This document shows, piece by piece, positions 5,949 to 13,830 of a stretch of DNA of 53,341 nt; position 1 is the first letter of the stretch, and each line of letters starts with the position of its first letter. The DNA is from a virus. The DNA is taken from the IMG/VR virus record IMGVR_UViG_3300047323_000682, positions 1 to 53,341 of that record; one strand, given 5' to 3'. The position numbers and the translations under genes were made by a program. Below the pieces are notes generated by a model, which did no database searches, was not told the origin of the DNA, and saw only the letters and a list, made by a program, of their open reading frames with translations.

Positions 5949-7600
5949 GCGGCCACCTTCACCAGCCTCACGCCGGCCATGCTGAATTTAGAACCCTGGT
6001 CCGCGACAAGTGCATCGAGCGCTTCCCAGTTGACGGACAGAACCGACAGCGGGCATTGGCCGTAAGCCACAGCCTTTACCAACGCTTCCAGATCGAAGAC
6101 TTCAGCCTGCAAATTCACAGACTGGGTGACTGGCGCCGCCGCCGATTTGGATGCCTGTTGAACTGCGGCAGCAGCTGTTACTGGAGCCGGTGTTACAGCG
6201 GGGGCGGCTGTCACGACCGGCGCAGGCTCCACAACAACCGCAGCGGCCTTTTTCGCCTTGTCTTCGTCGGCGATCCGCTGCAGCTCTTCCTCACGAATCC
6301 GCTTGCGAGTGGCTTCGGCTTTCTCTTCCTCCGCTTTCTCATGTTCCGAGATCCGGAATTTGATCAGTGTCACCAGGTCGTCATTAGCTTTTGTCACCAA
6401 CTGCTGGATGTCGCTGAAAAGGAACGCGTGATCGGCGGCCAACTCGGCCAGACTGGTCAGGTTCAGGCGAATGCTGTCGGCGGCTTGGCTGGCATCGATT
6501 TTCGCCCGGGCCAGTTCGGTATCAACCGCATCCTGCAAACTGGCGATTGTGCGTTTGTTCTTCATGGCGCCGACGAAGTCTGCGGTCACCGCCGGCAACA
6601 CGACCTTGCCCAAGGTCTTATTGATCGCGGCAACGTGATCTGCCAGCGCCTGCTCGGCCTTCTGCTTAATGTTGGTTTTGACCAGCAGTTCCTGCGCCTT
6701 CACCAGCTTGTCGACTTTCAGGCGAGTTTCGCGGGCATGTGCTGAGACGCGATCCAGAGACGAGAACAGTTCGTCGATGGTTGCGGTTTGCGACAGTGCC
6801 TGCTTCTTCGCGGCGGCGACGGCTTCTTCGACATCACCGCACCATTTCACGGCCTTCTTGGCGTCCGCGAAGTCTTGGTCTGTGGTCAGGGTGGTTTTTA
6901 CCGAGTCGATAACCGCCAGCGCAGACTGCTCGAAAACCTTCAGGTTGCTCGCGGTGACCATGCCGGTGAGTTCGATTCGAAGCGCCGGCAGCTCGTCAGG
7001 CGCTTTGCCGACAATGATCGACGGCGTATCCGCCACCACGTGCCCGCCGAGGTCAGCCTCGAACTGTTTCCAGCCTTCGACCAACTGCTCTGCGCGGCCA
7101 GCGACCGGGCGATATTCCATGCTGACGAAGTTCTCGGCAGTACCATCGGAGCAAACAAAAATCACGCGTTCGGCGCCGCTCACCAGCAGCTGCTGCTCAA
7201 GCTGCCAGTAGTAGTGGGGAGCGAGGTCTTCGGCCTTCACCTGGGCGACGAGTGATTCGTTCCAGAGTTTGTGCTCAAACAATGTTTCGCCGAGCATCGT
7301 CGCGCCGTCCATGGAGGCCAGTAGATTGCCCTTTGTGCCCACGACGGGATAAAGCTCTTCGCCGATCTGCACTTCCACCAACGGGCGGGCAAGCGCCTCA
7401 GTGGCGTGTCCTTTATCGAAGATGTACTGCTGAGAGGGCGTGACGTCCGGCGTGATGCCAGTCTTCTTGAGCGTAAGCAGTTCGGTGCGAGTTTGATACT
7501 TCGACGCGCCCATCATTGCCGGGGCTTCCGAGGCGGTGAAGTACTTGGCGCGCAGAGCGTGCCACTCGGCGGAGCCTTGAGCTACGTTGTGGATTTTCAT
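5945..7600 (-). CDS. YqaJ-family phage exonuclease, long form
   Basis: 551 residues. The N-terminal 200 are a YqaJ/lambda-Exo type nuclease: QGSAEWHALRAKYFTASEAP at residues 8-27, GHATE around 64-68, and the metal site D98 (SMDGAT), E109 and K111 (LFEHK), then WQLEQQLLVSG. It resects double-strand ends 5' to 3' and hands single strands to the annealing protein. Residues 200-440 are largely helical and coiled, with an Ala/Pro/Val-rich linker at 450-490. This extension is much longer than the basic 220-residue lambda Exo. Start at 7600 overlaps the stop of the annealing protein gene by ATGA, fixing the start and coupling the pair. Confidence 0.9.
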   Translation of the reverse strand: MKIHNVAQGSAEWHALRAKYFTASEAPAMMGASKYQTRTELLTLKKTGITPDVTPSQQYIFDKGHATEALARPLVEVQIGEELYPVVGTKGNLLASMDGATMLGETLFEHKLWNESLVAQVKAEDLAPHYYWQLEQQLLVSGAERVIFVCSDGTAENFVSMEYRPVAGRAEQLVEGWKQFEADLGGHVVADTPSIIVGKAPDELPALRIELTGMVTASNLKVFEQSALAVIDSVKTTLTTDQDFADAKKAVKWCGDVEEAVAAAKKQALSQTATIDELFSSLDRVSAHARETRLKVDKLVKAQELLVKTNIKQKAEQALADHVAAINKTLGKVVLPAVTADFVGAMKNKRTIASLQDAVDTELARAKIDASQAADSIRLNLTSLAELAADHAFLFSDIQQLVTKANDDLVTLIKFRISEHEKAEEEKAEATRKRIREEELQRIADEDKAKKAAAVVVEPAPVVTAAPAVTPAPVTAAAAVQQASKSAAAPVTQSVNLQAEVFDLEALVKAVAYGQCPLSVLSVNWEALDALVADQGSKFSMAGVRLVKVAA

Positions 7601-8421
7601 GCTGTGTCTCCGTCGAGGGCCTTGAGGTTGGTGATTTTTTCTTTCTGCGCATCGGTCAGCACATATTTGCTGCTGATGGTCGCGATCAGGTGTTCTGGGC
7701 TTGTCCGGCCCGCGTCAATCAGCGGCTGCCACTTGACGAGGTTCTCTTCGAGCAATTCGTCTGCGTAGGATGGAAGCGCGTCAGGCTCAGCATCAGGTCG
7801 TGTGTGCTGTTGCGGGCTGACGTCGCGCGCCGCCTCCTCGAAGGTCTTGCCTTCCATTTCGTCAGCCGTAGGCGCTGATCCCACTTCTGGAAACGCCTTG
7901 CGCAGCGCCTGAGCCTCAGCGCACTTGGCGAGCTGAGCAAAGGCACGGCGCTTCCACATGGCGTTAGGCGCGGCGCTATCCTTGCTGGCGGTTGCATAGT
8001 TTTCGAGCCAGCGCTCGTTGGCGGTGAATTCGGCGACAAGCCCGTTGGACATTTGGCGCTTCACGGTCACTCGGCACCATTCCGGGTAGGTGACGTCAAC
8101 GCCTGACAGCTTCGCAGTAATGGGCGGGCCGTATTCAGGGTCGCTTATTCCCGCGTATTGACCGGTGCGCGCCGCCTGAATGCGGTACAAGCCGATGCCA
8201 GGCATCACCGTGTCCTGCATCTTTTTCGCTTTCGGGTTCCAGATCGGGACGATGTGCACCGGCTTCAACATTGGGTCCAGGTGCGCGGCCTGGCAATAAG
8301 CCAAAACCATCACGACTGAATTCTTTTCTGCGCCGGGGTAGAGGCTGCTACTCAGCACTTCAACGAGCGCGGCCTCGGACATGGCAGGCGCGTTGTCGTC
8401 CTGCTTCATTACTGCGGACAT
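7597..8421 (-). CDS. bet: Bet/RecT-type single-strand annealing protein
   Basis: 274 residues of the phage Bet/RecT family, the annealase partner of the exonuclease gene it overlaps. Recognisable stretches: VMVLAYCQAAHLDPMLKPVH, MPGIGLYRIQAARTGQYAGI, WCRVTVKRQ and MWKRRAFAQLAKCAEAQALR followed by AFPEVG, the typical core. The C-terminal 80 residues are acidic and probably contact single-strand binding protein. The protein should promote pairing of phage DNA ends and recombination during replication. ATG at 8421 follows AAGGAACTGTC; a second ATG at 8409 is possible. Confidence 0.92.
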   Translation of the reverse strand: MSAVMKQDDNAPAMSEAALVEVLSSSLYPGAEKNSVVMVLAYCQAAHLDPMLKPVHIVPIWNPKAKKMQDTVMPGIGLYRIQAARTGQYAGISDPEYGPPITAKLSGVDVTYPEWCRVTVKRQMSNGLVAEFTANERWLENYATASKDSAAPNAMWKRRAFAQLAKCAEAQALRKAFPEVGSAPTADEMEGKTFEEAARDVSPQQHTRPDAEPDALPSYADELLEENLVKWQPLIDAGRTSPEHLIATISSKYVLTDAQKEKITNLKALDGDTA

Positions 8422-8466
8422 GACAGTTCCTTGCCGCGCGGTGCGCAGCGTTGAAAGATGTGAGGG

Positions 8467-8586
8467 TTATTGAGTTACAAGGCCGCCGATTGCCTGGGCC
8501 AGTAGGACGATGGAGAGAAACAGGAGGCCAACAAAGGCGGAGGTCCAGCGGATGGCGCGGCGCCGGTGCCGCTGGCGCGCGGTCAT
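8467..8586 (-). CDS. 39-residue single-span membrane protein
   Basis: A very short gene: basic N-terminus MTARQRHRRRAIRWT, then one hydrophobic helix (FVGLLFLSIVLLAQAIGG). ATG at 8586 overlaps the upstream stop by ATGA (8583-8586), which decides the start against a longer in-frame extension. The inner-membrane topology would place the basic end in the cytoplasm. Function unknown; small early membrane proteins can act in exclusion or in modulating the host envelope. Confidence 0.6.
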   Translation of the reverse strand: MTARQRHRRRAIRWTSAFVGLLFLSIVLLAQAIGGLVTQ

Positions 8587-8825
8587 GGCGAACACATCGG
8601 CAAGCTGCTGTAGCAGTAGTAACGCCGCTCGGTGCCGTCGTCGTAGTTCACTTCGCCGTGGGCGCCGCAGCTGCAAGTGGCTGTTTCTGGCTCATCCGGC
8701 TCCGGTTGTTCATCGAGTTGGCAATTCGTTCCGCCGCAATGCGGGCATTCGGTGTGAGTTAGTTGGCTCAACCGACCCATCCAGCGAATCCCGGTCTGGT
8801 TGCAGCTGCCGCAAATCATCCTCAT
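8583..8825 (-). CDS. Zinc-ribbon-like small early protein
   Basis: 80 residues with paired cysteines: ICGSCNQTG, ECPHCGGTNC, and CSCGAHG, the first two pairs forming a probable four-Cys zinc ribbon. ATGA overlaps on both ends place it firmly in the operon. Not assigned to a named family; likely nucleic-acid or protein binding. Confidence 0.65.
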   Translation of the reverse strand: MRMICGSCNQTGIRWMGRLSQLTHTECPHCGGTNCQLDEQPEPDEPETATCSCGAHGEVNYDDGTERRYYCYSSLPMCSP

Positions 8826-9016
8826 GGCCGGACCCTCACAGCGATCCGGCCACCCTTCATGGTGGCCGCCAAGCGCTTCGGCAGGGTCGCCACTGCACGC
8901 TCACGCGGCTGTCCGATCACTTCATTAAACGGAAGGCCGAAGCCGAGCATGATTAGCTTCGATTCGATCTCGTCGAGCTGATCGTCTATCAGCGATTTAA
9001 CTGGCGGGGTGGTCAT
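8822..9016 (-). CDS. Small hypothetical early protein
   Basis: 64 residues, with an acidic helical N-terminal half (LIDDQLDEIESKLIMLGFGL) and a basic tail (KGGRIAVRVRP). Coupled by ATGA overlap at both ends (9013-9016 and 8822-8825). Not recognised. Confidence 0.6.
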   Translation of the reverse strand: MTTPPVKSLIDDQLDEIESKLIMLGFGLPFNEVIGQPRERAVATLPKRLAATMKGGRIAVRVRP

Positions 9017-9246
9017 GCTGCAGCTCCCTGCTTGGTCGATTCGTTGTAGGAGGCGTAGATCTGCTCGATTCGAGCCCTGTAGTGCCGATGCTCGCCTTCA
9101 TTGATGACGCGCAGCATGAAGGCCAGCGTGATTGACGATGTCGCCGCGGAACTGGCGTTGGGCTTGCCAAGGTCGCGGATCATGTTGTCGATCTCGCCCT
9201 CGATCCAGGTAACCGCCGTCTGGTGGTCGCGTTGTTCAGCGTTCAT
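9013..9246 (-). CDS. Small hypothetical early protein
   Basis: 77 residues, helical (WIEGEIDNMIRDLGK, then LAFMLRVINEGEHRHYRARI). ATG at 9246 lies inside the end of the upstream gene with GGAGG just before it. Not recognised; part of the tightly packed leftward operon. Confidence 0.6.
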   Translation of the reverse strand: MNAEQRDHQTAVTWIEGEIDNMIRDLGKPNASSAATSSITLAFMLRVINEGEHRHYRARIEQIYASYNESTKQGAAA

Positions 9247-9490
9247 GTGCGCCTCCGCCGGGAGGGCAGACCATTTCCATTTTCACCATAGCCAGGCCAA
9301 TGCGCCGCTTGAGGCTTTTGCGCTCTTCCAGCAAACGCGCTTCCCGATCGATAAGCGCCTGGGTGCGAATCTGCTCGGCAGCTTCGTAGTCGTGGAATTC
9401 TTCGGGTTGCGATTTCTTCTCGCGCCCCCAAGCGTCGTAGCGCCTGTCCCACTCCCGGGCCTGCGCACTGTCTGCATAGCTGGTTGACAT
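9236..9490 (-). CDS. Charged helical early protein
   Basis: 84 residues, strongly charged and helical (EWDRRYDAWGREKK, then LIDREARLLEERKSLKRRI), probably a coiled coil. ATG at 9490 has GGAGG six bases upstream, so the longer frame to 9541 is rejected. It overlaps the next gene by 11 bases. First gene of this contiguous block; function unknown. Confidence 0.65.
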   Translation of the reverse strand: MSTSYADSAQAREWDRRYDAWGREKKSQPEEFHDYEAAEQIRTQALIDREARLLEERKSLKRRIGLAMVKMEMVCPPGGGAHER

Positions 9491-9624
9491 GGTCGCCTCC
9501 AGAGTGGCGGTGTTGATCCAACAAAACTCGGCTGCACTCATCCATTCCGCTGGTTGCCGTTGGGCGCGGAGGGGAGTGCATGCGGGTGGTGTCGGATATT
9601 TGATTCGGGCGTGGAAAGGACTGT

Positions 9625-9652
9625 TTGAACTATCTGAAATTGTGCGTAATCA
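9625..9652 (+). promoter_or_regulatory. Weak promoter candidate for small lipoprotein
   Basis: TTGAAC at 9625-9630 and TAATCA at 9647-9652 with 16 bases between, about 40 bases before the lipoprotein ATG. The -35 is good and the -10 poor. It would give this moron its own plus-strand transcription inside a minus-strand operon. Confidence 0.3.
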
Positions 9653-9694
9653 AATGGATACAGCGACAGGCATTGTTTGTCTGGAGAAGATCAA

Positions 9695-9844
9695 ATGAAA
9701 CGCACAACTGCATTAATTCTGGTGGTGTCAGCAACCCTTCTGCTTGGTGGCTGCTGGCCGTATCGGCATCATGATGGTCACGGAGGTGACCATGGGCGCT
9801 ACTACGGTGGTGACCACGGAGGCCAGGAGTATCACCGGTATTAG
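9695..9844 (+). CDS. 49-residue His/Gly-rich lipoprotein
   Basis: A gene below usual length cut-offs: signal peptide MKRTTALILVVSATLLLGGC with lipobox LGGC, then a 29-residue mature peptide very rich in His, Gly, Tyr and Asp (HHDGHGGDHGRYYGGDHGG). ATG at 9695 follows GGAG at 8 bases. It is antisense to the flanking early operon, so probably an autonomously expressed moron. The His/Asp-rich tail suggests metal binding at the outer membrane; that is inference. Confidence 0.65.
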   Translation: MKRTTALILVVSATLLLGGCWPYRHHDGHGGDHGRYYGGDHGGQEYHRY

Positions 9845-9906
9845 CGTGTAGGAGAGCCAGAGTGTGCGCTCTCATAGAGAGGATCGGGCAGTTGTAAACT
9901 CCAGGT

Positions 9907-10134
9907 TTACAACTCATTTCCCGACTTCATCAGCTCAAGCGTGGTGATCGCTGAGTTGTAGCCGCGAGCCCAGTCCACCGGTTTGCCGCGCATCTCATCC
10001 TTGAGCTTGATGATCGCCTCATCGATCACGAGATTCCTTTCGGCCTGGTACTTTTTCTTCCAGTTGATCGGCGGCTTCGTGGGTGCAGCGTGACGCTTTT
10101 TGAACCCCGCCACGTACTCGCTTGCAGTGACCAT
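9907..10134 (-). CDS. Small early protein, first gene after PL
   Basis: 75 residues, basic N-terminal half (EYVAGFKKRHAAPTK, NWKKKYQAERN) and a helical C-terminus (AITTLELMKSGNEL). Not recognised. ATG at 10134 follows GAGGG at 7-8 bases. It is the first leftward gene after the operator/promoter at 10465-10506, a position held by N-like or Kil-like genes in lambdoid phages; neither is recognisable from sequence. Confidence 0.6.
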   Translation of the reverse strand: MVTASEYVAGFKKRHAAPTKPPINWKKKYQAERNLVIDEAIIKLKDEMRGKPVDWARGYNSAITTLELMKSGNEL

Positions 10135-10464
10135 CGTCTTGCCCTCGGTTGTTTTCCCAATGCACCCGGGTAACCAGGTGCATCAGTGAAAAATTCCGTT
10201 TCTCCACCACGCTCATCGCCGGAGTCCTCTCGCTGCCCGCTGCCGCATCTGGCGTCACATCGGGTGGCTTGCGTGGTTTCGCACACTCACATTTGGGAGT
10301 GCGGCCAGTTCCAGAGCTGGCAATGGCATCGACTGTTTATTGCTCGCCCTTACCGGCTGAAACCCGGGGTAGTCGATGGCGAGGATCCTGAGTTGTTAAA
10401 GAGCAGCGGATCTCTCGACCCTTCGCAGCTGGTCCCGATGTGGGGACTGGGTTGCGATGGATGT
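10135..10464. other. Leader region between PL and first leftward gene
   Basis: About 330 bases without a convincing gene. It would form the 5' leader of the leftward early transcript. A short inverted repeat (CCAG-TTCCAGAG-CTGG) lies near 10309-10324. Small overlapping frames on the minus strand run into the gene at 9907-10134 and are not supported. An antitermination signal would be expected here but I cannot identify one. Confidence 0.4.
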
Positions 10465-10493
10465 AGTTAACCATCGGTATATTTACACGTCAA
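10465..10493 (-). promoter_or_regulatory. Putative leftward early promoter PL
   Basis: On the minus strand TTGACG (10493-10488) and TTAACT (10470-10465) are spaced by 17 bases. Both elements lie within or touch the two operator arms at 10467-10480 and 10493-10506, so repressor bound there would block it. It points toward the leftward early genes. The -10 is weak, so the exact hexamer is uncertain. Confidence 0.5.
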
Positions 10494-10506
10494 TACCGAT
10501 GGTTAA
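10467..10506. promoter_or_regulatory. Left operator: two inverted repressor sites
   Basis: TTAACCATCGGTAT at 10467-10480 and its exact reverse complement ATACCGATGGTTAA at 10493-10506, separated by 12 bases. Each arm is itself a partial palindrome (TA.C.AT.G.TA), as expected for a dimeric helix-turn-helix repressor. The same motif recurs three times in the cI-cro intergenic region, so this is the left operator of the CI-like repressor. Confidence 0.8.
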
Positions 10507-10543
10507 TTTATTTTTAGGCGACGTAGGATATGCTTTGCGAAAA

Positions 10544-10559
10544 CTGGACATACATACAG
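10544..10559. promoter_or_regulatory. LexA box upstream of DUF1654 gene
   Basis: CTGGACATACATACAG: CTG, ten mostly A/T bases, CAG. This fits the gammaproteobacterial SOS box (consensus CTGTATATATATACAG). It lies 17 bases before the ATG at 10576 and 38 bases from the left operator, so the gene may respond both to host LexA and to the phage repressor. Confidence 0.7.
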
Positions 10560-10575
10560 TAGTTGGAGGGCAGGC

Positions 10576-10890
10576 ATGGCGAAGGCGAAGAAGACAGATA
10601 AGCCAGTAGCGCGACAGGAAGTAAGCGGGATAGAGCGGCTTGGTCTGAGAGTCTCGTCAATGATCAATCACCCGGTTGCGCAGATTCAGCGCTGGGTGAC
10701 GATCCACCGCCTGGAAACGGACGGAGATCGGGAGTGGGAGGAGTTGATGGGCCTGCTGTCCGAGGCGGACGGCATAGACATGACGTTCAACGACGATGAG
10801 TCGGTGACGCTGAGGTGGGAAGCTACTGCAAATCGATCGACAGAAGCTTCAGAGTATGAGTGCCAAGCAGAGGCAGAATCTCCATTTTGA
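10576..10890 (+). CDS. DUF1654 family protein
   Basis: 104 residues with the Pseudomonas-specific DUF1654 signature: GIERLGLRVSSMINHP, VAQIQRWVTIHRLETDGDRE, then EELMGLLSEADGI and DESVTLRWE. The family's biochemical role is not known to me; it is common in Pseudomonas prophages. ATG at 10576 has GGAGGG 8-9 bases upstream. A LexA box precedes it, so expression after DNA damage is likely. It is divergent from the leftward early operon. Confidence 0.8.
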   Translation: MAKAKKTDKPVARQEVSGIERLGLRVSSMINHPVAQIQRWVTIHRLETDGDREWEELMGLLSEADGIDMTFNDDESVTLRWEATANRSTEASEYECQAEAESPF

Positions 10891-11139
10891 TGGGGGCTAA
10901 GAGATTGATTTTTATGAATTTAAAAAAAAGGTATTGCATGCGGCTTGGAGTAATGGTTAGTTATAAGGGCGGGTATCTATTACTCCGAGCTTAGGGCTGT
11001 GATAATGCATGGATGTATTTACAGTGGTTTTCGATATCGTATCTCAGGACGAGCAACGAGGAAGTCTTATATGGCGAAAAGTCTGAAAGCTTGGCATAGA
11101 GTTTAAGAATTTTAGAAAATGATTATTATAATCAAAAAA
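10891..11139. other. AT-rich gap, no convincing gene
   Basis: About 250 AT-rich bases between the convergent DUF1654 gene and the terminator of the 888-residue gene. A 33-codon plus-strand frame (11005-11106) has no ribosome site and no recognisable family. I see no other feature. Confidence 0.5.
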
Positions 11140-11165
11140 AAAGCCGCATTTAGCGGCTTTTTTTT
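11140..11165 (-). terminator. Intrinsic terminator after 888-residue gene
   Basis: Stem AAAGCCGC (11140-11147), loop ATTTA, stem GCGGCTTT (11153-11160), with an A-run before and a T-run after, so it can work in both directions. Its right flank overlaps the TAA of the long minus-strand gene (11164-11166). Confidence 0.9.
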
Positions 11166-13830
11166 ATTTCATAGAAAGTAAGGTTAGCTCAAAGCCGTGA
11201 TGCTGCATGCTATATTTTCCAATTTTTACTATAACCCAGTCGCCTTCTTCTACCGTCGTGAATAGGCCAAGAACATTGGTTCCCTGATTGGACTTCTTGA
11301 CAAGTCCTCGGCCATTTAAACCGAACTCTACAAAAAAACCATAGTCTTGAACGGAAACAATCTGTGAATCTACCTCTGTTCCCTCCGGGTATTCTAATTC
11401 AAATTTAACATGTGCCTTAAATGCATGGTCATTTTCTGAAGCTCTATCGACAAATTTTACCAGTTCTCCTATGTTTAGAAGATTGACCTGCTTTTCATTG
11501 TTTAGAACTTTTGCCGGGCCTAGAAAGTATTTTTCGTGATAGCTTTTCAAATAGGTAGTTAGAATGGAACTGTTGCTTATGGCGGTCTGTCTGGTATCAA
11601 CTTTGAATGGACCCTTTCCAATCAAGTTGTCCGCAATTTTTCTGGCGGACTGATTTTCTCGGAATAAGACATCTTCAGACACTGTGGATAAATAATCAAT
11701 GTTGTGTATTAAATCTACATGTATCAAGCCGGCGGGAGAGATCGCTATTAAGTCGTCATGCGAAATTTCATGGGATTGCGCTTCGGACAATATACAGCCA
11801 GCCTGGATTAGCTTAACGATTTCCTCAATTGCTCTCTCGCTGGAGTGGCCTGCAGCCTGCAACGCCTCGAGGAGCGAACTGACCTTGTGAAAGCCCATAG
11901 TTCGATTAGGGCCGTATAGCTTTGCAGAGCTCTGTAGCCACTGGAGAATTGTAATGCGTATAAATGGGTCCGGGAGTGCGTCGTCTTCCTGAGCAAAGAA
12001 CATGTTCTTTATGTGTGACTCGCTGTCGGTGTAGTATTTTCTCTTGCCTTTTAATAAGATGCGGGCAACGAGATGTTTGGGAAGCTTATATTCACCCAAG
12101 CTCTGTCTCGTTTTCAGCAGCTCGTCTTCTCCAATGTGCCCGCTTTTGCAGAAATCTAAGAGAATCTCGAGTCCTTTTCGAATATTTCTGCCCGCCAATC
12201 CTGTAATTATTCGTTTGAAGAAGTAATCTTGAAAAAGAGACGAAATCATCGACTGTAGGTATGTGGCTACTTCCGCCCTTGAGCACTCTACTTTCATTTT
12301 GTTTGGAAGATAATAAGTGAATCGAGAATTTTGCGACTTTATTTCGCGCAAGGCATAATGTAAGCGTTTGTAGATAACTCGCTCTAGCAATGGCGGATCA
12401 ATGCGAAAGACCAAGTCTTTAATTACGGTATCCAGGGGTGGCTGATCTTGATACTGATCGTATGTGGTATCCCTCAATGGTAAAAATACCATGCATGGGA
12501 ACGAGTCTTTAAGCCAAGATGCTACTTCGAACATTAATAGCTGGTCGTCTCTGCTCCGTTTGTCACAGTTGTCAAGCACAACTGTTAGGAGTTTTTCGCT
12601 TCCGGTACACAAATAGTTAATCAAGCCATTGAGCGTGGCAAATTGGTCTCTTTGTAAGGCGTCAAGTTCCGCGAATATTGCGTCTATATATTTTTCTGAA
12701 TCTTTTGGGTATAGAGCTGCTTTTCCTCTTTCTACGCGGCCTATTTCTACCGAGTAAATTTTCTTCAATAACTCTAGAGTGTCAAAATCCGTATCTGGAT
12801 ATGATGCCTTTAATAACGAAATGCATTGATTTATTACCCAGTCATAAATCAATTCTCTAGTGAGTGGTGCTTTATTAAGGTTGATGTTTATCCAGAGGGT
12901 ATGATCGGTTACCGATTTAGGTAATGCTTCAAGACGAAGGTAGTCAGTGAATGTAGACTTTCCAGAGCCTACGCTTCCAATAAGGAGGCAGATTTCATTT
13001 TTTATTCTACCCAAGTTCGCGAGTTGATCGACAATTTCCTTGGGGGCACCCGTGTCATGGATAGGACGAGCGTCGACAGCTGTGAAGGGGAGGGCTGCGC
13101 GTATAATTTTATCTATGGGGGCGATATGTGATTGCTTACGAGTGGACGTTACATAGGCGTTGTGCGCGATCGATGCTCTGTCATCGAGAGAGTCGGGATT
13201 GAATAAGTATTTATATTCGATGGAAACGTTCGCGCCGAAGGAATTTTCACCTACCGTTTCGTTTGCGGTTACTTTTCCACCCAGCATCTGAGTTGGTTTG
13301 AAGTAACGCGCGGTGCTTTTAATTGATTTTAATAACGTGCTTGCTTTTTCTGTAATCGCTTTCTTGGACGCCAATCCTAGTAATTTAGTAAACTCCGGAT
13401 TGAGATTGTCAAAATTCTCTACCTTAAGAAATATTTCTGGTTCATCCTTGTCCCAATAACTAAGGTGGAAATCAACTCCATCTGTCGCGATTATTAATTC
13501 GCATGGATTAATGTTGCGTGGATATGAAGCGTTAATCTCTGTTGCGTACAGCCTGGCCTCTCTTAAGGCTTCTGAGAGATTTTGCCCAGGAGTCTTAGCT
13601 TCGATAATCATTGCTGGTAGCCCGTCAATGATTATGGCGTAGTCCGGGTAATAAAGCTTCTCCTTGGCACCTTTATCAATCTTAAGCTTTCTGATATCTG
13701 CTTTGGTTCGGATATCCGAATCATCAAATCCTAGCCCGTCAGGGGTCTGGGTTGACAAAAGTTTGTAGATGATTTTTTGTTCAACGTCACTTTCAGTTGT
13801 TGCTTTTATCCCTTGAAAGATACTGCTCAT
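11164..13830 (-). CDS. Nuclease-NTPase-S1 fusion, putative phage exclusion/defence
   Basis: 888 residues. (1) Residues 10-130 resemble the type I restriction HsdR N-terminal nuclease: a Glu-rich first helix (ESDVEQKII), PDYAII with D63, and IIEAKTP with E77 and K79, a PD-(D/E)xK core. (2) Residues 275-480 are a P-loop NTPase: Walker A GSVGSGKST at 285-293, Walker B LLTVVLDNCD with D420 and D423, and a sensor-like FLPLRD. (3) About 620-720 looks like a winged helix. (4) Residues 815-888 match an S1/OB fold (EGTEVDSQIVSVQDYGFFVEF, then GDWVIVKI). This plan (effector, STAND-like ATPase, sensor-like C-terminus) is that of antiphage proteins such as Avs, but the C-terminal half lacks obvious TPRs and ends in S1. 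It lies downstream of cI in the same orientation, like rexAB, and is AT-rich. Function is inferred. Confidence 0.8.
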   Translation of the reverse strand: MSSIFQGIKATTESDVEQKIIYKLLSTQTPDGLGFDDSDIRTKADIRKLKIDKGAKEKLYYPDYAIIIDGLPAMIIEAKTPGQNLSEALREARLYATEINASYPRNINPCELIIATDGVDFHLSYWDKDEPEIFLKVENFDNLNPEFTKLLGLASKKAITEKASTLLKSIKSTARYFKPTQMLGGKVTANETVGENSFGANVSIEYKYLFNPDSLDDRASIAHNAYVTSTRKQSHIAPIDKIIRAALPFTAVDARPIHDTGAPKEIVDQLANLGRIKNEICLLIGSVGSGKSTFTDYLRLEALPKSVTDHTLWININLNKAPLTRELIYDWVINQCISLLKASYPDTDFDTLELLKKIYSVEIGRVERGKAALYPKDSEKYIDAIFAELDALQRDQFATLNGLINYLCTGSEKLLTVVLDNCDKRSRDDQLLMFEVASWLKDSFPCMVFLPLRDTTYDQYQDQPPLDTVIKDLVFRIDPPLLERVIYKRLHYALREIKSQNSRFTYYLPNKMKVECSRAEVATYLQSMISSLFQDYFFKRIITGLAGRNIRKGLEILLDFCKSGHIGEDELLKTRQSLGEYKLPKHLVARILLKGKRKYYTDSESHIKNMFFAQEDDALPDPFIRITILQWLQSSAKLYGPNRTMGFHKVSSLLEALQAAGHSSERAIEEIVKLIQAGCILSEAQSHEISHDDLIAISPAGLIHVDLIHNIDYLSTVSEDVLFRENQSARKIADNLIGKGPFKVDTRQTAISNSSILTTYLKSYHEKYFLGPAKVLNNEKQVNLLNIGELVKFVDRASENDHAFKAHVKFELEYPEGTEVDSQIVSVQDYGFFVEFGLNGRGLVKKSNQGTNVLGLFTTVEEGDWVIVKIGKYSMQHHGFELTLLSMK

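Noticed and set aside
10019-10286. Minus-strand frames upstream of the 75-residue early gene
   Set aside because: They overlap that gene out of frame by about 100 bases; only a short N-terminal part looks protein-like.
11005-11106. 33-codon plus-strand frame in the gap before the 888-residue gene terminator
   Set aside because: No ribosome site, no family resemblance, AT-rich non-coding surroundings.
11164-13830. Reading the 888-residue protein as a true type I restriction HsdR subunit
   Set aside because: Only the N-terminal nuclease-like part fits; no DEAD/helicase motifs follow, and no HsdM or HsdS genes are present.
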